Below, piece after piece: positions 8,022-17,064 of a DNA stretch of 64,000 bases. The notes under the pieces were generated by a model. The model was not told the DNA's origin, did not search any database, and saw only the letters and a list, made by a program, of their open reading frames with translations. Made by a program: the position numbers and the translations under genes. The DNA comes from Microbacterium invictum (lineage in GTDB: Bacteria > Actinomycetota > Actinomycetes > Actinomycetales > Microbacteriaceae), in NCBI RefSeq assembly GCF_014197265.1, contig NZ_JACIFH010000001.1, forward strand, positions 496,001-560,000, written 5' to 3'. Numbering within the stretch: position 1 is the first letter of the stretch; every line of letters starts with the position of its first letter.

Positions 8022-9287
8022 TCACCCGGTCGCGTCCGGCCGGCCGCGCTGCAGCAGCACCAGCAGCCGGTAGACGACCCCCACGACGACCACGGCCACG
8101 CCCGCGACGACGCTCTGCCACGGCAACGTGAGGCCGAGCCCCACGCATCCGATCGCGCCGACGAACTGCAGGAGGTGCGGGTACCGTCGCGCCGCCCCGC
8201 GCTGCCGGTACGCCGCGATATTCGCGACGAGGTAGTAGAGCAGGACGCCGAACGATGAGAACCCGATCGCGCCCCGCAGATCGACCAGCACCACGGCGAT
8301 GATGACGAGGAGCACGGCGGCGACTTCGGCGCGGTGCGGCACCTGCCAGCGCGGGTGGACGGCTGCCAGCCACGACGGCAGGTCACCGGCCCGGGCCATG
8401 GCGAAGCCGGTGCGGCCAACGCCTGCGATCAGTGCGAGCAGGGCGCCCAGCGATGCCGCCGCCGCCCCCACCCGCACGATCGGCTCCGCCCAGGTCCACC
8501 CCGACGCGGCCACGGCCGCGGCGATCGGATCGGCCGAGGCTGCCGTCCCGTCGGCGCCGAGCACTGACAGGACGGCGACGGCCACCGCCGCGTAGACGAT
8601 CAGCGCGCCCGCGAAGGCCAGGACGATGGCGCGCGGAATCGTGCGGGCCGGATCACGGACCTCCTCGCCCATCGTCGCGATGCGCGCATACCCGGCGAAC
8701 GCGAAGAAGAGCAGACCCGCCGACTGCAGGACGCCGTACCAGCCGCCGACCCACAACGACCCCGCGGTGAGGGGGTCGGAGGACCCGGATGCCGCGGCCG
8801 AAGCAGCGACGGCGACGGCGAGCGCGAGGAGGACGACGACCACGATGGCGCGCGTGACCTGTGCGGTCCGCGTGACTCCGAACCAGTTCACCGCTCCCAG
8901 GCAGACGACCGCCGCAATCGCGACGGGCCGCTGCCAAGCGGGCGGCACGGCGTAAGCGGCGAAGGTCAGCGCCATCGCCGCACAGCTGGCGATCTTGCCC
9001 ACGACGAAGCCCCACCCCGCGATGTAGCCCCACCACGGGCCGAGCTCGGCGCGCCCGTACGCGTACACACCGCCCGACGTCGGGTGGACCGCGGCGAGCT
9101 GGGCGGTCGAGGTGGCGTTGCCGAATGCGACCACGGCCGCGATCGCGAGCCCGACGAGCAGTCCTGTGCCGGCGGCGCCGGCCGCCGGTGCGAACGCCGC
9201 GAACACGCCGGCGCCGATCATCGAGCCCAGCCCGATGAAGACCGCATCGCCGAGTCCGAGTCGGCGCGACAGGGCGGGTGTCGTCAT
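8022..9287 (-). CDS. APC-family amino acid permease
   Basis: A 421-residue polytopic transporter of the amino acid-polyamine-organocation superfamily. GLGSMIGAGVFAAF near residues 19-32 is the TM1 unwound substrate-binding region, and PTSGGVYAYGRAELGP (about 69-84) is the TM2/TM3 family signature. The substrate cannot be assigned. The ATG has no Shine-Dalgarno sequence, but TATGGT lies 6 nt upstream, so the transcript is probably leaderless. Converges on metS. Confidence 0.88.
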   Translation of the reverse strand: MTTPALSRRLGLGDAVFIGLGSMIGAGVFAAFAPAAGAAGTGLLVGLAIAAVVAFGNATSTAQLAAVHPTSGGVYAYGRAELGPWWGYIAGWGFVVGKIASCAAMALTFAAYAVPPAWQRPVAIAAVVCLGAVNWFGVTRTAQVTRAIVVVVLLALAVAVAASAAASGSSDPLTAGSLWVGGWYGVLQSAGLLFFAFAGYARIATMGEEVRDPARTIPRAIVLAFAGALIVYAAVAVAVLSVLGADGTAASADPIAAAVAASGWTWAEPIVRVGAAAASLGALLALIAGVGRTGFAMARAGDLPSWLAAVHPRWQVPHRAEVAAVLLVIIAVVLVDLRGAIGFSSFGVLLYYLVANIAAYRQRGAARRYPHLLQFVGAIGCVGLGLTLPWQSVVAGVAVVVVGVVYRLLVLLQRGRPDATG

Positions 9288-9293
9288 GCGCGC

Positions 9294-9299
9294 ACCATA
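9294..9299 (-). promoter_or_regulatory. -10 hexamer for leaderless APC permease mRNA
   Basis: TATGGT on the minus strand, then 6 nt, then the ATG at 9287. Confidence 0.5.
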
Positions 9300-9343
9300 G
9301 CGGAGGCGGGTGACGGGCGCGTATGGATGCGCGTGGTGTGCCT

Positions 9344-9817
9344 TCAGTCGGCGGTCGCGTGCGTCACGCGCTTCTTCTCACGGATGTATACCTCGCGGCG
9401 TACCCGGGCCACCGTGTCGCCCGCGGCATCCGTGATCTCGGTCTCGAACCATTCGAGAACCTTCGCGCCGCCGGTCGCACGCTCTCGCAGGTCATCCGCT
9501 TTCTCGCGCGACACCTCGAAGCGGGCGGTGAGTACGCCGCGACCGGGTTTGACGAACTCGATCTCGCCCCGCGTGTCCCACACGACGTAGTCGCGCCCGA
9601 GCTGATGCATGACGAGCATGAAGAAGTACGGGTCTGTCATCGCCGACATCGACCCGCCGAACGCGGTCTTCACGTAATTGCGGGTGAAGACGTTGACGTG
9701 CAGTTGCACGGTCGCGTGCGTCCAGTCGTCGGAGAACCTCTTGATGCGGATACCGCTGAACAGATTGGGGATCCACAGGCTCATGCCGATCGCGAGGCGG
9801 CGGGGAGTGATGCGCAT
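9344..9817 (-). CDS. DUF4442 hotdog-fold protein
   Basis: The 157-residue protein (169 if the ATG at 9853 is used) resembles the DUF4442 family, a hotdog-fold thioesterase-like group. The core FGGSMSAMTDPYFFMLVMHQ fits the hotdog helix region, followed by a strand-rich half. No partner enzyme is nearby, so substrate and role are unknown. The ATG at 9817 (MRITPRRLAIG) is where similarity appears to begin. Confidence 0.75.
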   Translation of the reverse strand: MRITPRRLAIGMSLWIPNLFSGIRIKRFSDDWTHATVQLHVNVFTRNYVKTAFGGSMSAMTDPYFFMLVMHQLGRDYVVWDTRGEIEFVKPGRGVLTARFEVSREKADDLRERATGGAKVLEWFETEITDAAGDTVARVRREVYIREKKRVTHATAD

Positions 9818-9950
9818 CCGCAGAGTGTGCCCGATCGGGCGGACGCCGTGCACGTCGATTGTCGGGGAGCGACAAATGATCTACTGGAGGCATGACGACG
9901 CACTCCCCGCCCTTCGCACGCCGGCTGCTCCCTCGGGGAGGAGCGCGCCG

Positions 9951-10904
9951 ATGATCGAGACCGAGCCGGCCGCGGTGAGCGCTGCCGGACAGCATCGCGT
10001 GCCCTGGGTCCCCGTCGCGTGGTTCGTCGTCCTCTCGTTCGGCCTCGCCTGGCTGGTCGCGCTGCCGCTGTGGCTCGACGGCGGCCTGGCCAGCCCGTGG
10101 ACGACGCCGCTGCTGATGGTCATGATGCTCAGCCCGACGCTGGCCACGCTGTTCGTGGTCTTCGCGCTGAAAGCCCCGCGCGCCGGCCGACTGCGCTTCC
10201 TCGGCATATGGCCGCTGCGCCCCGCCGGCCGGTTCATCGGGATGCTCGCGATCGCCCTGGTCGCCCCGATCGTGATCGTCGCGCTGGTCGCGCTGATCGC
10301 CGGCGCCGTCGGCCTCATCCGCCTCGATCTGGTCGGGTTCTCGGGGTTCGCCGAGCAGCTGTCGGCGCTCGTCCCGGAGGGAACGCCGATGCCTCCGGTC
10401 CAGGTGCTGGTGATCGCCCAGCTGGCGATGATCCCCGTCGGGGCGATCATCAACGTGGTCCCCGCGGCCGGTGAGGAGATCGGCTGGCGAGGCTGGCTGC
10501 TCACTGCCCTGCGACCGCTGGGCACGTGGCCCGCGCTGCTGATCGTCGGCGTCCTGTGGGGTCTGTGGCACGCGCCCGTCATTCTGCTCGGCTACAACTT
10601 CGCTCGTCCTGACCTGGTCGGCCTGCTGCTCATGGTCGGCGGATGCGTGGCGTGGGGCGTGCTGCTGGGATGGCTGCGCCTGCGCAGCGCGTCGGTCTGG
10701 CCGGCGGCCCTCGCGCACGGATCCCTCAACGCCGTGGGCGGGCTCGTCGTCCTGCTCATCGCCGCCGGCGAGCTGCCGGACATGGGGCTGGTCGGCCCTC
10801 TCGGCGTCGTGTCGTGGGTCGTCCTCGCCCTGGTCGCCGGCGTGCTGGTGCTCACCGGTCAGTTCCGCTCTACGCGGCTCGAACCCGTCCACCCGTTGCG
10901 CTGA
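9951..10904 (+). CDS. CPBP-family intramembrane metalloprotease
   Basis: A 317-residue multipass protein of the CAAX protease/bacteriocin-processing (Abi, Rce1-like) family. The three catalytic motifs are present: EEIGWR at 175-180, the WGLWHAP histidine at H207, and HGSLN at 266-270. Several membrane segments surround them. Whether it is a protease, an immunity protein or a scaffold cannot be told here; no bacteriocin gene is next to it. The start is the ATG at 9951, preceded by GGGGAGGAG. Confidence 0.87.
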   Translation: MIETEPAAVSAAGQHRVPWVPVAWFVVLSFGLAWLVALPLWLDGGLASPWTTPLLMVMMLSPTLATLFVVFALKAPRAGRLRFLGIWPLRPAGRFIGMLAIALVAPIVIVALVALIAGAVGLIRLDLVGFSGFAEQLSALVPEGTPMPPVQVLVIAQLAMIPVGAIINVVPAAGEEIGWRGWLLTALRPLGTWPALLIVGVLWGLWHAPVILLGYNFARPDLVGLLLMVGGCVAWGVLLGWLRLRSASVWPAALAHGSLNAVGGLVVLLIAAGELPDMGLVGPLGVVSWVVLALVAGVLVLTGQFRSTRLEPVHPLR

Positions 10905-10930
10905 CGCGGCTGGGGCGGTTGGCTGAACGC

Positions 10931-11599
10931 ATGACCGATCCCACCCCCGACGGCTGGCAGGCCGTCGACCGCTACTTCGCCGACACCCTGGTCGGCCACG
11001 ACCCGACGCTGGAGGCCGGTGTCGCCCGGCAGCGTGCGGCAGGACTCCCGGCGATCGAAGTGGCACCCGTCAACGGCAAGCTGCTCCACCTGCTCGTGCG
11101 GATCTCGGGTGCCCGGCGCATCCTCGAGGTCGGCACGCTCGGCGCCTACTCGACCACGTGGCTCGCCCGGGCGCTGCCGGACGGCGGCAGCGTGACCACG
11201 ATCGAGGCCGAGCCCGAGCACGCCCGTGTCGCACGCGAGAATCTCGACGCGGCCGGCGTCGGCGACCGCGTCGAGATCCTTCAGGGCCGCGCCGCCGACG
11301 TGCTTCCGACGCTCGCGGGCGGCGAGCCGTTCGACTTCGTCTTCATCGACGCAGACAAGCAGTCCAACACCATCTACCTCGACTGGGCAGCACGCCTGGG
11401 CCGACCGGGAACGGTCGTCGTCGTCGACAACGTGGGCCGCGGGGGAGCGGTCGCCGACCCGGACGAGACCAGGTCCGACGTGGTCGGAACGCGCAACGGC
11501 CTGGAGATGCTCGCCACCGACCCGCGCTTCGACGCGACGGCGCTGCAGACCCTCGATGCGAAGGGCTGGGACGGCGTCGCGATCGCCCTCGTGGTCTGA
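10931..11599 (+). CDS. SAM-dependent O-methyltransferase (family 3)
   Basis: A 222-residue class I methyltransferase of the catechol/caffeoyl-CoA O-methyltransferase family. The SAM site LEVGTLGAYSTTWLA lies near residues 59-73 and the metal/SAM motif DFVFIDADK near 135-143. VVVDNVGRGG follows, typical of family 3. The acceptor is unknown; Mycobacterium and Streptomyces carry similar orphan copies. The ATG at 10931 follows the CPBP gene by 26 bp without a clear Shine-Dalgarno sequence. Confidence 0.87.
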   Translation: MTDPTPDGWQAVDRYFADTLVGHDPTLEAGVARQRAAGLPAIEVAPVNGKLLHLLVRISGARRILEVGTLGAYSTTWLARALPDGGSVTTIEAEPEHARVARENLDAAGVGDRVEILQGRAADVLPTLAGGEPFDFVFIDADKQSNTIYLDWAARLGRPGTVVVVDNVGRGGAVADPDETRSDVVGTRNGLEMLATDPRFDATALQTLDAKGWDGVAIALVV

Positions 11600-13000
<1,401 letters not shown>

Positions 13001-13028
13001 CCCGCACACGCGACGAGAGGAGGGAGCC

Positions 13029-13532
13029 GTGGTGAAATCGACGGCTCCCTCTTCGCATGCCCGGGCCACGGTCGACGTCCGCGACTGGGTCGGCCGGGTG
13101 CGCCTGTCGGCGTTCACCGGGATCATGCTGGGGCTCGTCGTGCTGGCGGCGCTGGTGCTCGTGCCGACCATCGGAACCTACGTCGACCAGCGACAGCGCG
13201 TGGCTGCGCTCGAGGAGAGCGTGCGACTCACCGAGACCGAAGTGGCCGCTCTCGAAGCCGAGCAGGAGCAGTGGTCGGATCCGGCCTACATCACCGCACA
13301 GGCCCGCGAACGGCTGTACTACGTGCGGCCGGGCGAGGTGGTCTACCTCATCGACGACGACCTGCCTGCCGGCAGTGTTCCCGCCGAGCAGGCGGCGGTC
13401 AGCGAGGACGTGCAGGAGACGACGAACGACTGGATGTCGCAGCTGGTGCGCTCGGTGACCGGAGCGGGCCTCGCCCGATCCGTCGGCGTCACGGGAGACG
13501 GCGCCACCGGCACCGATCCCGCGACGCCCTGA
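13029..13532 (+). CDS. ftsB: FtsB/DivIC-family septum formation initiator
   Basis: A 167-residue bitopic protein. An N-terminal cytoplasmic tail is followed by one membrane segment (about 37-58) and a coiled coil (about 60-83, QRQRVAALEESVRLTETEV), then the conserved DPAYITAQARERLYYVRPGE block of the DivIC/FtsB family. It belongs to the divisome FtsQLB-type complex. Two adjacent GTG codons (13029 and 13032) both suit the upstream AGGAGGG; I give the first. The position after eno supports the call. Confidence 0.88.
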   Translation: MVKSTAPSSHARATVDVRDWVGRVRLSAFTGIMLGLVVLAALVLVPTIGTYVDQRQRVAALEESVRLTETEVAALEAEQEQWSDPAYITAQARERLYYVRPGEVVYLIDDDLPAGSVPAEQAAVSEDVQETTNDWMSQLVRSVTGAGLARSVGVTGDGATGTDPATP

Positions 13533-13569
13533 CCGGGCGGCGTTCGGCACCAGTCCAGCAACGGCCCGG

Positions 13570-13575
13570 TACCCT
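13570..13575 (+). promoter_or_regulatory. -10 hexamer for leaderless DUF501 mRNA
   Basis: TACCCT, then 6 nt, then the GTG at 13582. No Shine-Dalgarno sequence is present. Confidence 0.5.
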
Positions 13576-13581
13576 GGTGCG

Positions 13582-14124
13582 GTGCATCCCGCGTCCCTGA
13601 CCCCTGCCACCGCGCCCGACATGCAGGTCCTGCGCGAGCAGCTCGGACGTCCGGCGCGCGGGGTCATCGGCATCGCGGCCCGCTGCGTCTGCGGCAACCC
13701 CACGGTCGTGGCGACCGAGCCGCGCCTGCCCGACGGTACGCCGTTCCCGACCTTCTACTACCTCACCCACCCGGGCGCGACGGCGGCCATGTCGGCTCTC
13801 GAGGCGACGCAGGTCATGCGCGAGCTGAACGATGAGCTCGCGGCCGACGATGAGCTCACTGCCGCCTATGCCGCCGCACACGCCGCGTACCTTGCCGATC
13901 GCGCTGCGCACGGTGATGTGCCGGAGATCGCCGGCATCTCCGCGGGCGGCATGCCCACGCGTGTGAAGTGCCTGCACGCGGTGGCCGCGCACGCATTGGC
14001 CGCCGGCCCCGGCGTCAACCCGATCGGCGATCGCGCACTGGCCCGGGGGGACTGGTCGCCGGCCTGTTGCACGTGCGCGAACCCCGCCGCGGCGGGCGCG
14101 CACGACACGAGGGTGCTGACCTGA
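13582..14124 (+). CDS. DUF501 domain protein
   Basis: A 180-residue protein of the DUF501 family, function unknown, almost always found after eno and the divIC-like gene in actinobacteria. Visible landmarks are ARCVCGNPTVV, PFPTFYYLTHP, MPTRVKCLHA and a C-terminal DWSPACCTCA cysteine cluster that could bind metal. In many relatives a Ppx/GppA phosphatase follows; here a subtilase follows instead, its ATG overlapping this stop by one base. Confidence 0.88.
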   Translation: MHPASLTPATAPDMQVLREQLGRPARGVIGIAARCVCGNPTVVATEPRLPDGTPFPTFYYLTHPGATAAMSALEATQVMRELNDELAADDELTAAYAAAHAAYLADRAAHGDVPEIAGISAGGMPTRVKCLHAVAAHALAAGPGVNPIGDRALARGDWSPACCTCANPAAAGAHDTRVLT

Positions 14125-15413
14125 TGCGCCGCGCGTGGGGTGTGGTCGCCGCGACCGTCGTCGCGGTCATCGGCCTGACCGGCGCGGCGGCGGCGCCCGC
14201 CGACGCCCCCGCCCAGACGCCCCCGCCCGATCCGGTGCGCGCGGCCGAGTACTGGCTCGATGACTACGGCATCACCGATGCCTGGGAGACGACGCGTGGA
14301 AAAGGCGTGCGGATCGCCGTGATCGACACCGGCGTCGCCCGTGGTCCGGTCGAGTTCGAGGGCGCGGTGAGCGGCGGCGCGGACTTCTCGGGCGTCGGAG
14401 CGGCCGACGGCCGCACGCCCGTCGGCGCGGTCGACGCCAACCACGGCAGCTGGGTGGGATCGCTCGCAGCCGCCCGGGGCACGGGTGAGGACACCGGGAT
14501 GATCGGTGTCGCCCCCGAGGCGACGCTGCTGTCGGGATCCATCGGGTTCGGCTCCTCGGCATCGGTCCCCTTCGTCGATCAGGTCGCGGAGGCGATGCAT
14601 TGGGCGGTCGACAACGGGGCCGACGTCATCAACCTGTCGTTCACGACGAACACCCTGGAGTGGGACGAGAGTTGGGACGAGGCGTTCCTGTACGCGTACG
14701 AGCACGACGTCGTCGTGGTCGTCGCCGCCGGCAACCGGGGCACCGGCACCGAGCGGGTGGGGGCGCCCGCAACCATCCCGGGCGTGCTGACGGTCGCCGG
14801 GGTCGACAAGTCCGGCCGGGTGAGCAGGGAAGCGTCGACGCAGGGCATCACGGTGGGGATCTCGGCCCCCAGCGAGCAGCTGCTCGGCGTGTCGGCGAAC
14901 GGCCAGATCGTCGAATGGAAGGGCACCAGCGGTGCGGCGCCGATCGTGGCGGGGATCGCCGCGCTGGTGCGTGCCGCACACCCCGAGCTGGATGCCGCGA
15001 ACGTCATCAACCGGATCATCAAGACCGCGCGGCCCGCAGCCGGAGCCACCGCGGTGCCGGACCGGCTCTACGGCTATGGCATCGTCGACGCGGCGCGGGC
15101 CGTCGAGGCGAATGTCCCGGCGGTCGAGGCGAACCCGATGGGCAGCCTGACGGACTGGATCCGGGTGTACCGTCGCGCCGCGGGCCAACCCGCCCCGCAG
15201 CCCACCGCGACCCCTGTCGAGGTGCCGTCGCTGCCGGTCGCCGACCCGCCGCGCGACCCCTCGTCTCCGCTGCTGCCGAGCGCGGAGACGCTGATGTACG
15301 GAACGGTGCCACTGCTGGCCGGTACCCTGGCGGTTATAATGGTGGGGCTCGGCGTCACTGCTGCTGTCCGACGCATTCGATCGGCGCGCGACCCGCGTAC
15401 GCCGAGCAGTTGA
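14124..15413 (+). CDS. Secreted, membrane-anchored subtilisin-like serine protease (S8)
   Basis: 429 residues. A signal peptide (about 1-24, with a hydrophobic VVAATVVAVIGLTG core) is followed by a peptidase S8 domain with the full triad: D68 in AVIDTG, H107 in ANHGSW and S269 in GTSGAAP, plus the oxyanion N204 in AAGNRG. A proline-rich stalk (about 355-390) leads to a C-terminal membrane segment and Arg-rich tail. The architecture resembles mycosins, but no ESX secretion genes are nearby, so the substrate is unknown. It is coupled to DUF501 by a TGATG overlap. Confidence 0.9.
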   Translation: MRRAWGVVAATVVAVIGLTGAAAAPADAPAQTPPPDPVRAAEYWLDDYGITDAWETTRGKGVRIAVIDTGVARGPVEFEGAVSGGADFSGVGAADGRTPVGAVDANHGSWVGSLAAARGTGEDTGMIGVAPEATLLSGSIGFGSSASVPFVDQVAEAMHWAVDNGADVINLSFTTNTLEWDESWDEAFLYAYEHDVVVVVAAGNRGTGTERVGAPATIPGVLTVAGVDKSGRVSREASTQGITVGISAPSEQLLGVSANGQIVEWKGTSGAAPIVAGIAALVRAAHPELDAANVINRIIKTARPAAGATAVPDRLYGYGIVDAARAVEANVPAVEANPMGSLTDWIRVYRRAAGQPAPQPTATPVEVPSLPVADPPRDPSSPLLPSAETLMYGTVPLLAGTLAVIMVGLGVTAAVRRIRSARDPRTPSS

Positions 15414-15432
15414 ATCAAGGAGTTCTTCCGAA

Positions 15433-16875
15433 GTGACCAGCACCGTGCCCAAGATTCTGATCGTCGGAGGCGGCTACGCGGGGTTCTACACCGCGTGGAA
15501 ACTCGAGAAGCAGCTGCGCAAGGGCGAGGCGGAGGTCACCATCGTCGACCCGCTGCCGTACATGACCTATCAGCCGTTCCTGCCCGAGGTCGCCGCCGGT
15601 GAGATCGAGGCGCGGCACGTCATCGTGGGGCTGCGCCGCCACCTGAAGAAGACCCGCATCATCACCGCCAGGGTGACCGGCATCGACCACGCGAACAAGG
15701 TCGCCACGATCACGCCCGACGTGGGCGAAGGGTGGGAAGAGGCGTACGACCAGATCGTCGTCACCGCCGGCGCCGTCTCGCGCACGTTCCCGATCCCCGG
15801 CATCGCCGACAACGCGATCGGACTGAAGACGATCGAAGAGGCCGTCGCGATCCGCGACCGCATCCTCACGAACTTCGACCAGGCGTCCAACCTGCCGCCC
15901 GGACCCGACCGCGACCGGCTGCTGTCGGTCGTCGTCGTCGGCGGCGGCTTCGCCGGCATCGAGGTGTTCGCCGAGGTGCGCGCCCTGGCATCCTCGCTCC
16001 TCAAGGACTACCCGCAGCTCCGCTTCGAAGACACCCACTTCCACCTCATCGAGGCGATGGGGCGCATCATGCCCGAGGTCTCGCAGAAGACCAGCGAGTG
16101 GGTGCTGAAGGACCTCGCAAAGCGCGGCGCGAACGTGCACCTGGACACCCAGGTCACCGGCGCCGTCGGCGGGAACGTCGAACTGTCGACCGGCGAGGTC
16201 ATCCCGACCGATCTGATCATCTGGACCGCCGGCGTCATGGCCAACCCGACCGTCGTGCGCGGCAGCGACCTGCCCGTCGAAGAGCGCGGCCGCATCCGCA
16301 CCCGCGCCGATCTGCGCGTCGGAACCCCGGAAGAGGTCGTCGAGGGCGCCTGGGCCGCCGGTGACGTCTCAGCTGTGCCCGACCTGACGGGCAAGGGCGT
16401 CGGCGGGTACTGCGTGCCCAACGCCCAGCACGCGGTGCGCCAGGCGAAGCTGCTCGCGAAGAACCTCACCGCCGTGCTGCGCGGTGAACTGCCCAAGGAG
16501 TACATCCACAAGAACCTCGGCGCCGTTGCGGGCCTGGGCCTGTACAACGGCGTCTTCCAGTCCGGTGACCTCGCGCTCAAGGGCTTCGTCGCCTGGGTCG
16601 CGCACCGCGGCTACCACGGCCTGGCGATGCCCTCGTGGGAGCGCAAGTGGCGCGTGATCGGCGACTGGTGGCACAACTTCTGGCTGACCCGCGACAACGT
16701 GTCGCTGCAGACGGTGCAGAACCCGCGTTACGTCTTCGAGGAGTTCGCCGCGCGTCCGCGTCCGGCTGCTCCCGAGGCGGTGGATGCCGGTGCCGCCAAG
16801 GCCCCGGCCGCGAAGGCTCCCGCCGCGAAGGCCGCAGCGAGGACGCCCGCCGCGAAGGCCGCCGCCGCCAAGTAG
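15433..16875 (+). CDS. ndh: Type II NADH:quinone oxidoreductase
   Basis: Single-subunit, non-proton-pumping NADH dehydrogenase on the inner face of the membrane, passing electrons to menaquinone. Two Rossmann motifs: GGGYAG at about 11-16 (FAD) and VVVGGGFAGIE near 165-175 (NADH). WAAGDVSAVP and the AQHAVRQA quinone-side motif come later. A C-terminal amphipathic region is followed by a low-complexity Ala/Lys/Pro tail (about 447-480) not needed for catalysis. The GTG start has AAGGAG upstream. Confidence 0.95.
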   Translation: MTSTVPKILIVGGGYAGFYTAWKLEKQLRKGEAEVTIVDPLPYMTYQPFLPEVAAGEIEARHVIVGLRRHLKKTRIITARVTGIDHANKVATITPDVGEGWEEAYDQIVVTAGAVSRTFPIPGIADNAIGLKTIEEAVAIRDRILTNFDQASNLPPGPDRDRLLSVVVVGGGFAGIEVFAEVRALASSLLKDYPQLRFEDTHFHLIEAMGRIMPEVSQKTSEWVLKDLAKRGANVHLDTQVTGAVGGNVELSTGEVIPTDLIIWTAGVMANPTVVRGSDLPVEERGRIRTRADLRVGTPEEVVEGAWAAGDVSAVPDLTGKGVGGYCVPNAQHAVRQAKLLAKNLTAVLRGELPKEYIHKNLGAVAGLGLYNGVFQSGDLALKGFVAWVAHRGYHGLAMPSWERKWRVIGDWWHNFWLTRDNVSLQTVQNPRYVFEEFAARPRPAAPEAVDAGAAKAPAAKAPAAKAAARTPAAKAAAAK

Positions 16876-16885
16876 ATCGCCTGCG

Positions 16886-16925
16886 ATTTGCGCCCATGCC
16901 CGCTCCGGCGTGCATGGGCGCAAAT
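16886..16925 (+). terminator. Strong hairpin downstream of ndh
   Basis: A perfect 14-bp inverted repeat: ATTTGCGCCCATGC (16886-16899) and GCATGGGCGCAAAT (16912-16925) around a 12-nt loop, starting 11 bp after the ndh stop. No T-run follows, as is common in actinobacterial terminators. Confidence 0.7.
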
Positions 16926-16962
16926 GCGTCAACGCGGTGGTCTACGCGATAATCGGGGGAGG

Positions 16963-17035
16963 GCCCCCGTAGCCCAATGGCAGAGGCAGGCGACTTAAAA
17001 TCGCTTCAGTGTGGGTTCGAGTCCCACCGGGGGTA
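16963..17035 (+). tRNA. tRNA with anticodon UAA (Leu) but a short variable region
   Basis: Cloverleaf: 7-bp acceptor stem GCCCCCG/CGGGGGT, a D arm of three pairs, anticodon stem GGCGA/TCGCT with loop CTTAAAA (anticodon TAA), variable region TCAGT of 5 nt, T stem GTGGG/CCCAC with loop TTCGAGT, and discriminator A. Total length is 73 nt. The anticodon predicts leucine (UUA), yet bacterial leucine tRNAs normally have a long extra arm and about 85 nt. CCA is not encoded. The tRNA call is firm; the leucine identity is less so. Confidence 0.85.
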
Positions 17036-17051
17036 CGACGCGGTCCCGCCG

Positions 17052-17057
17052 TAGGCT
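17052..17057 (+). promoter_or_regulatory. -10 hexamer for leaderless aldolase/racemase-like mRNA
   Basis: TAGGCT, then 7 nt, then the ATG at 17065, just after the tRNA gene. Confidence 0.5.
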
Positions 17058-17064
17058 GGTGCCC

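Noticed and set aside
14124..15413. Type VII (ESX) secretion locus suggested by the mycosin-like protease
   Set aside because: No EccB/C/D/E or WXG100 genes occur in the window.
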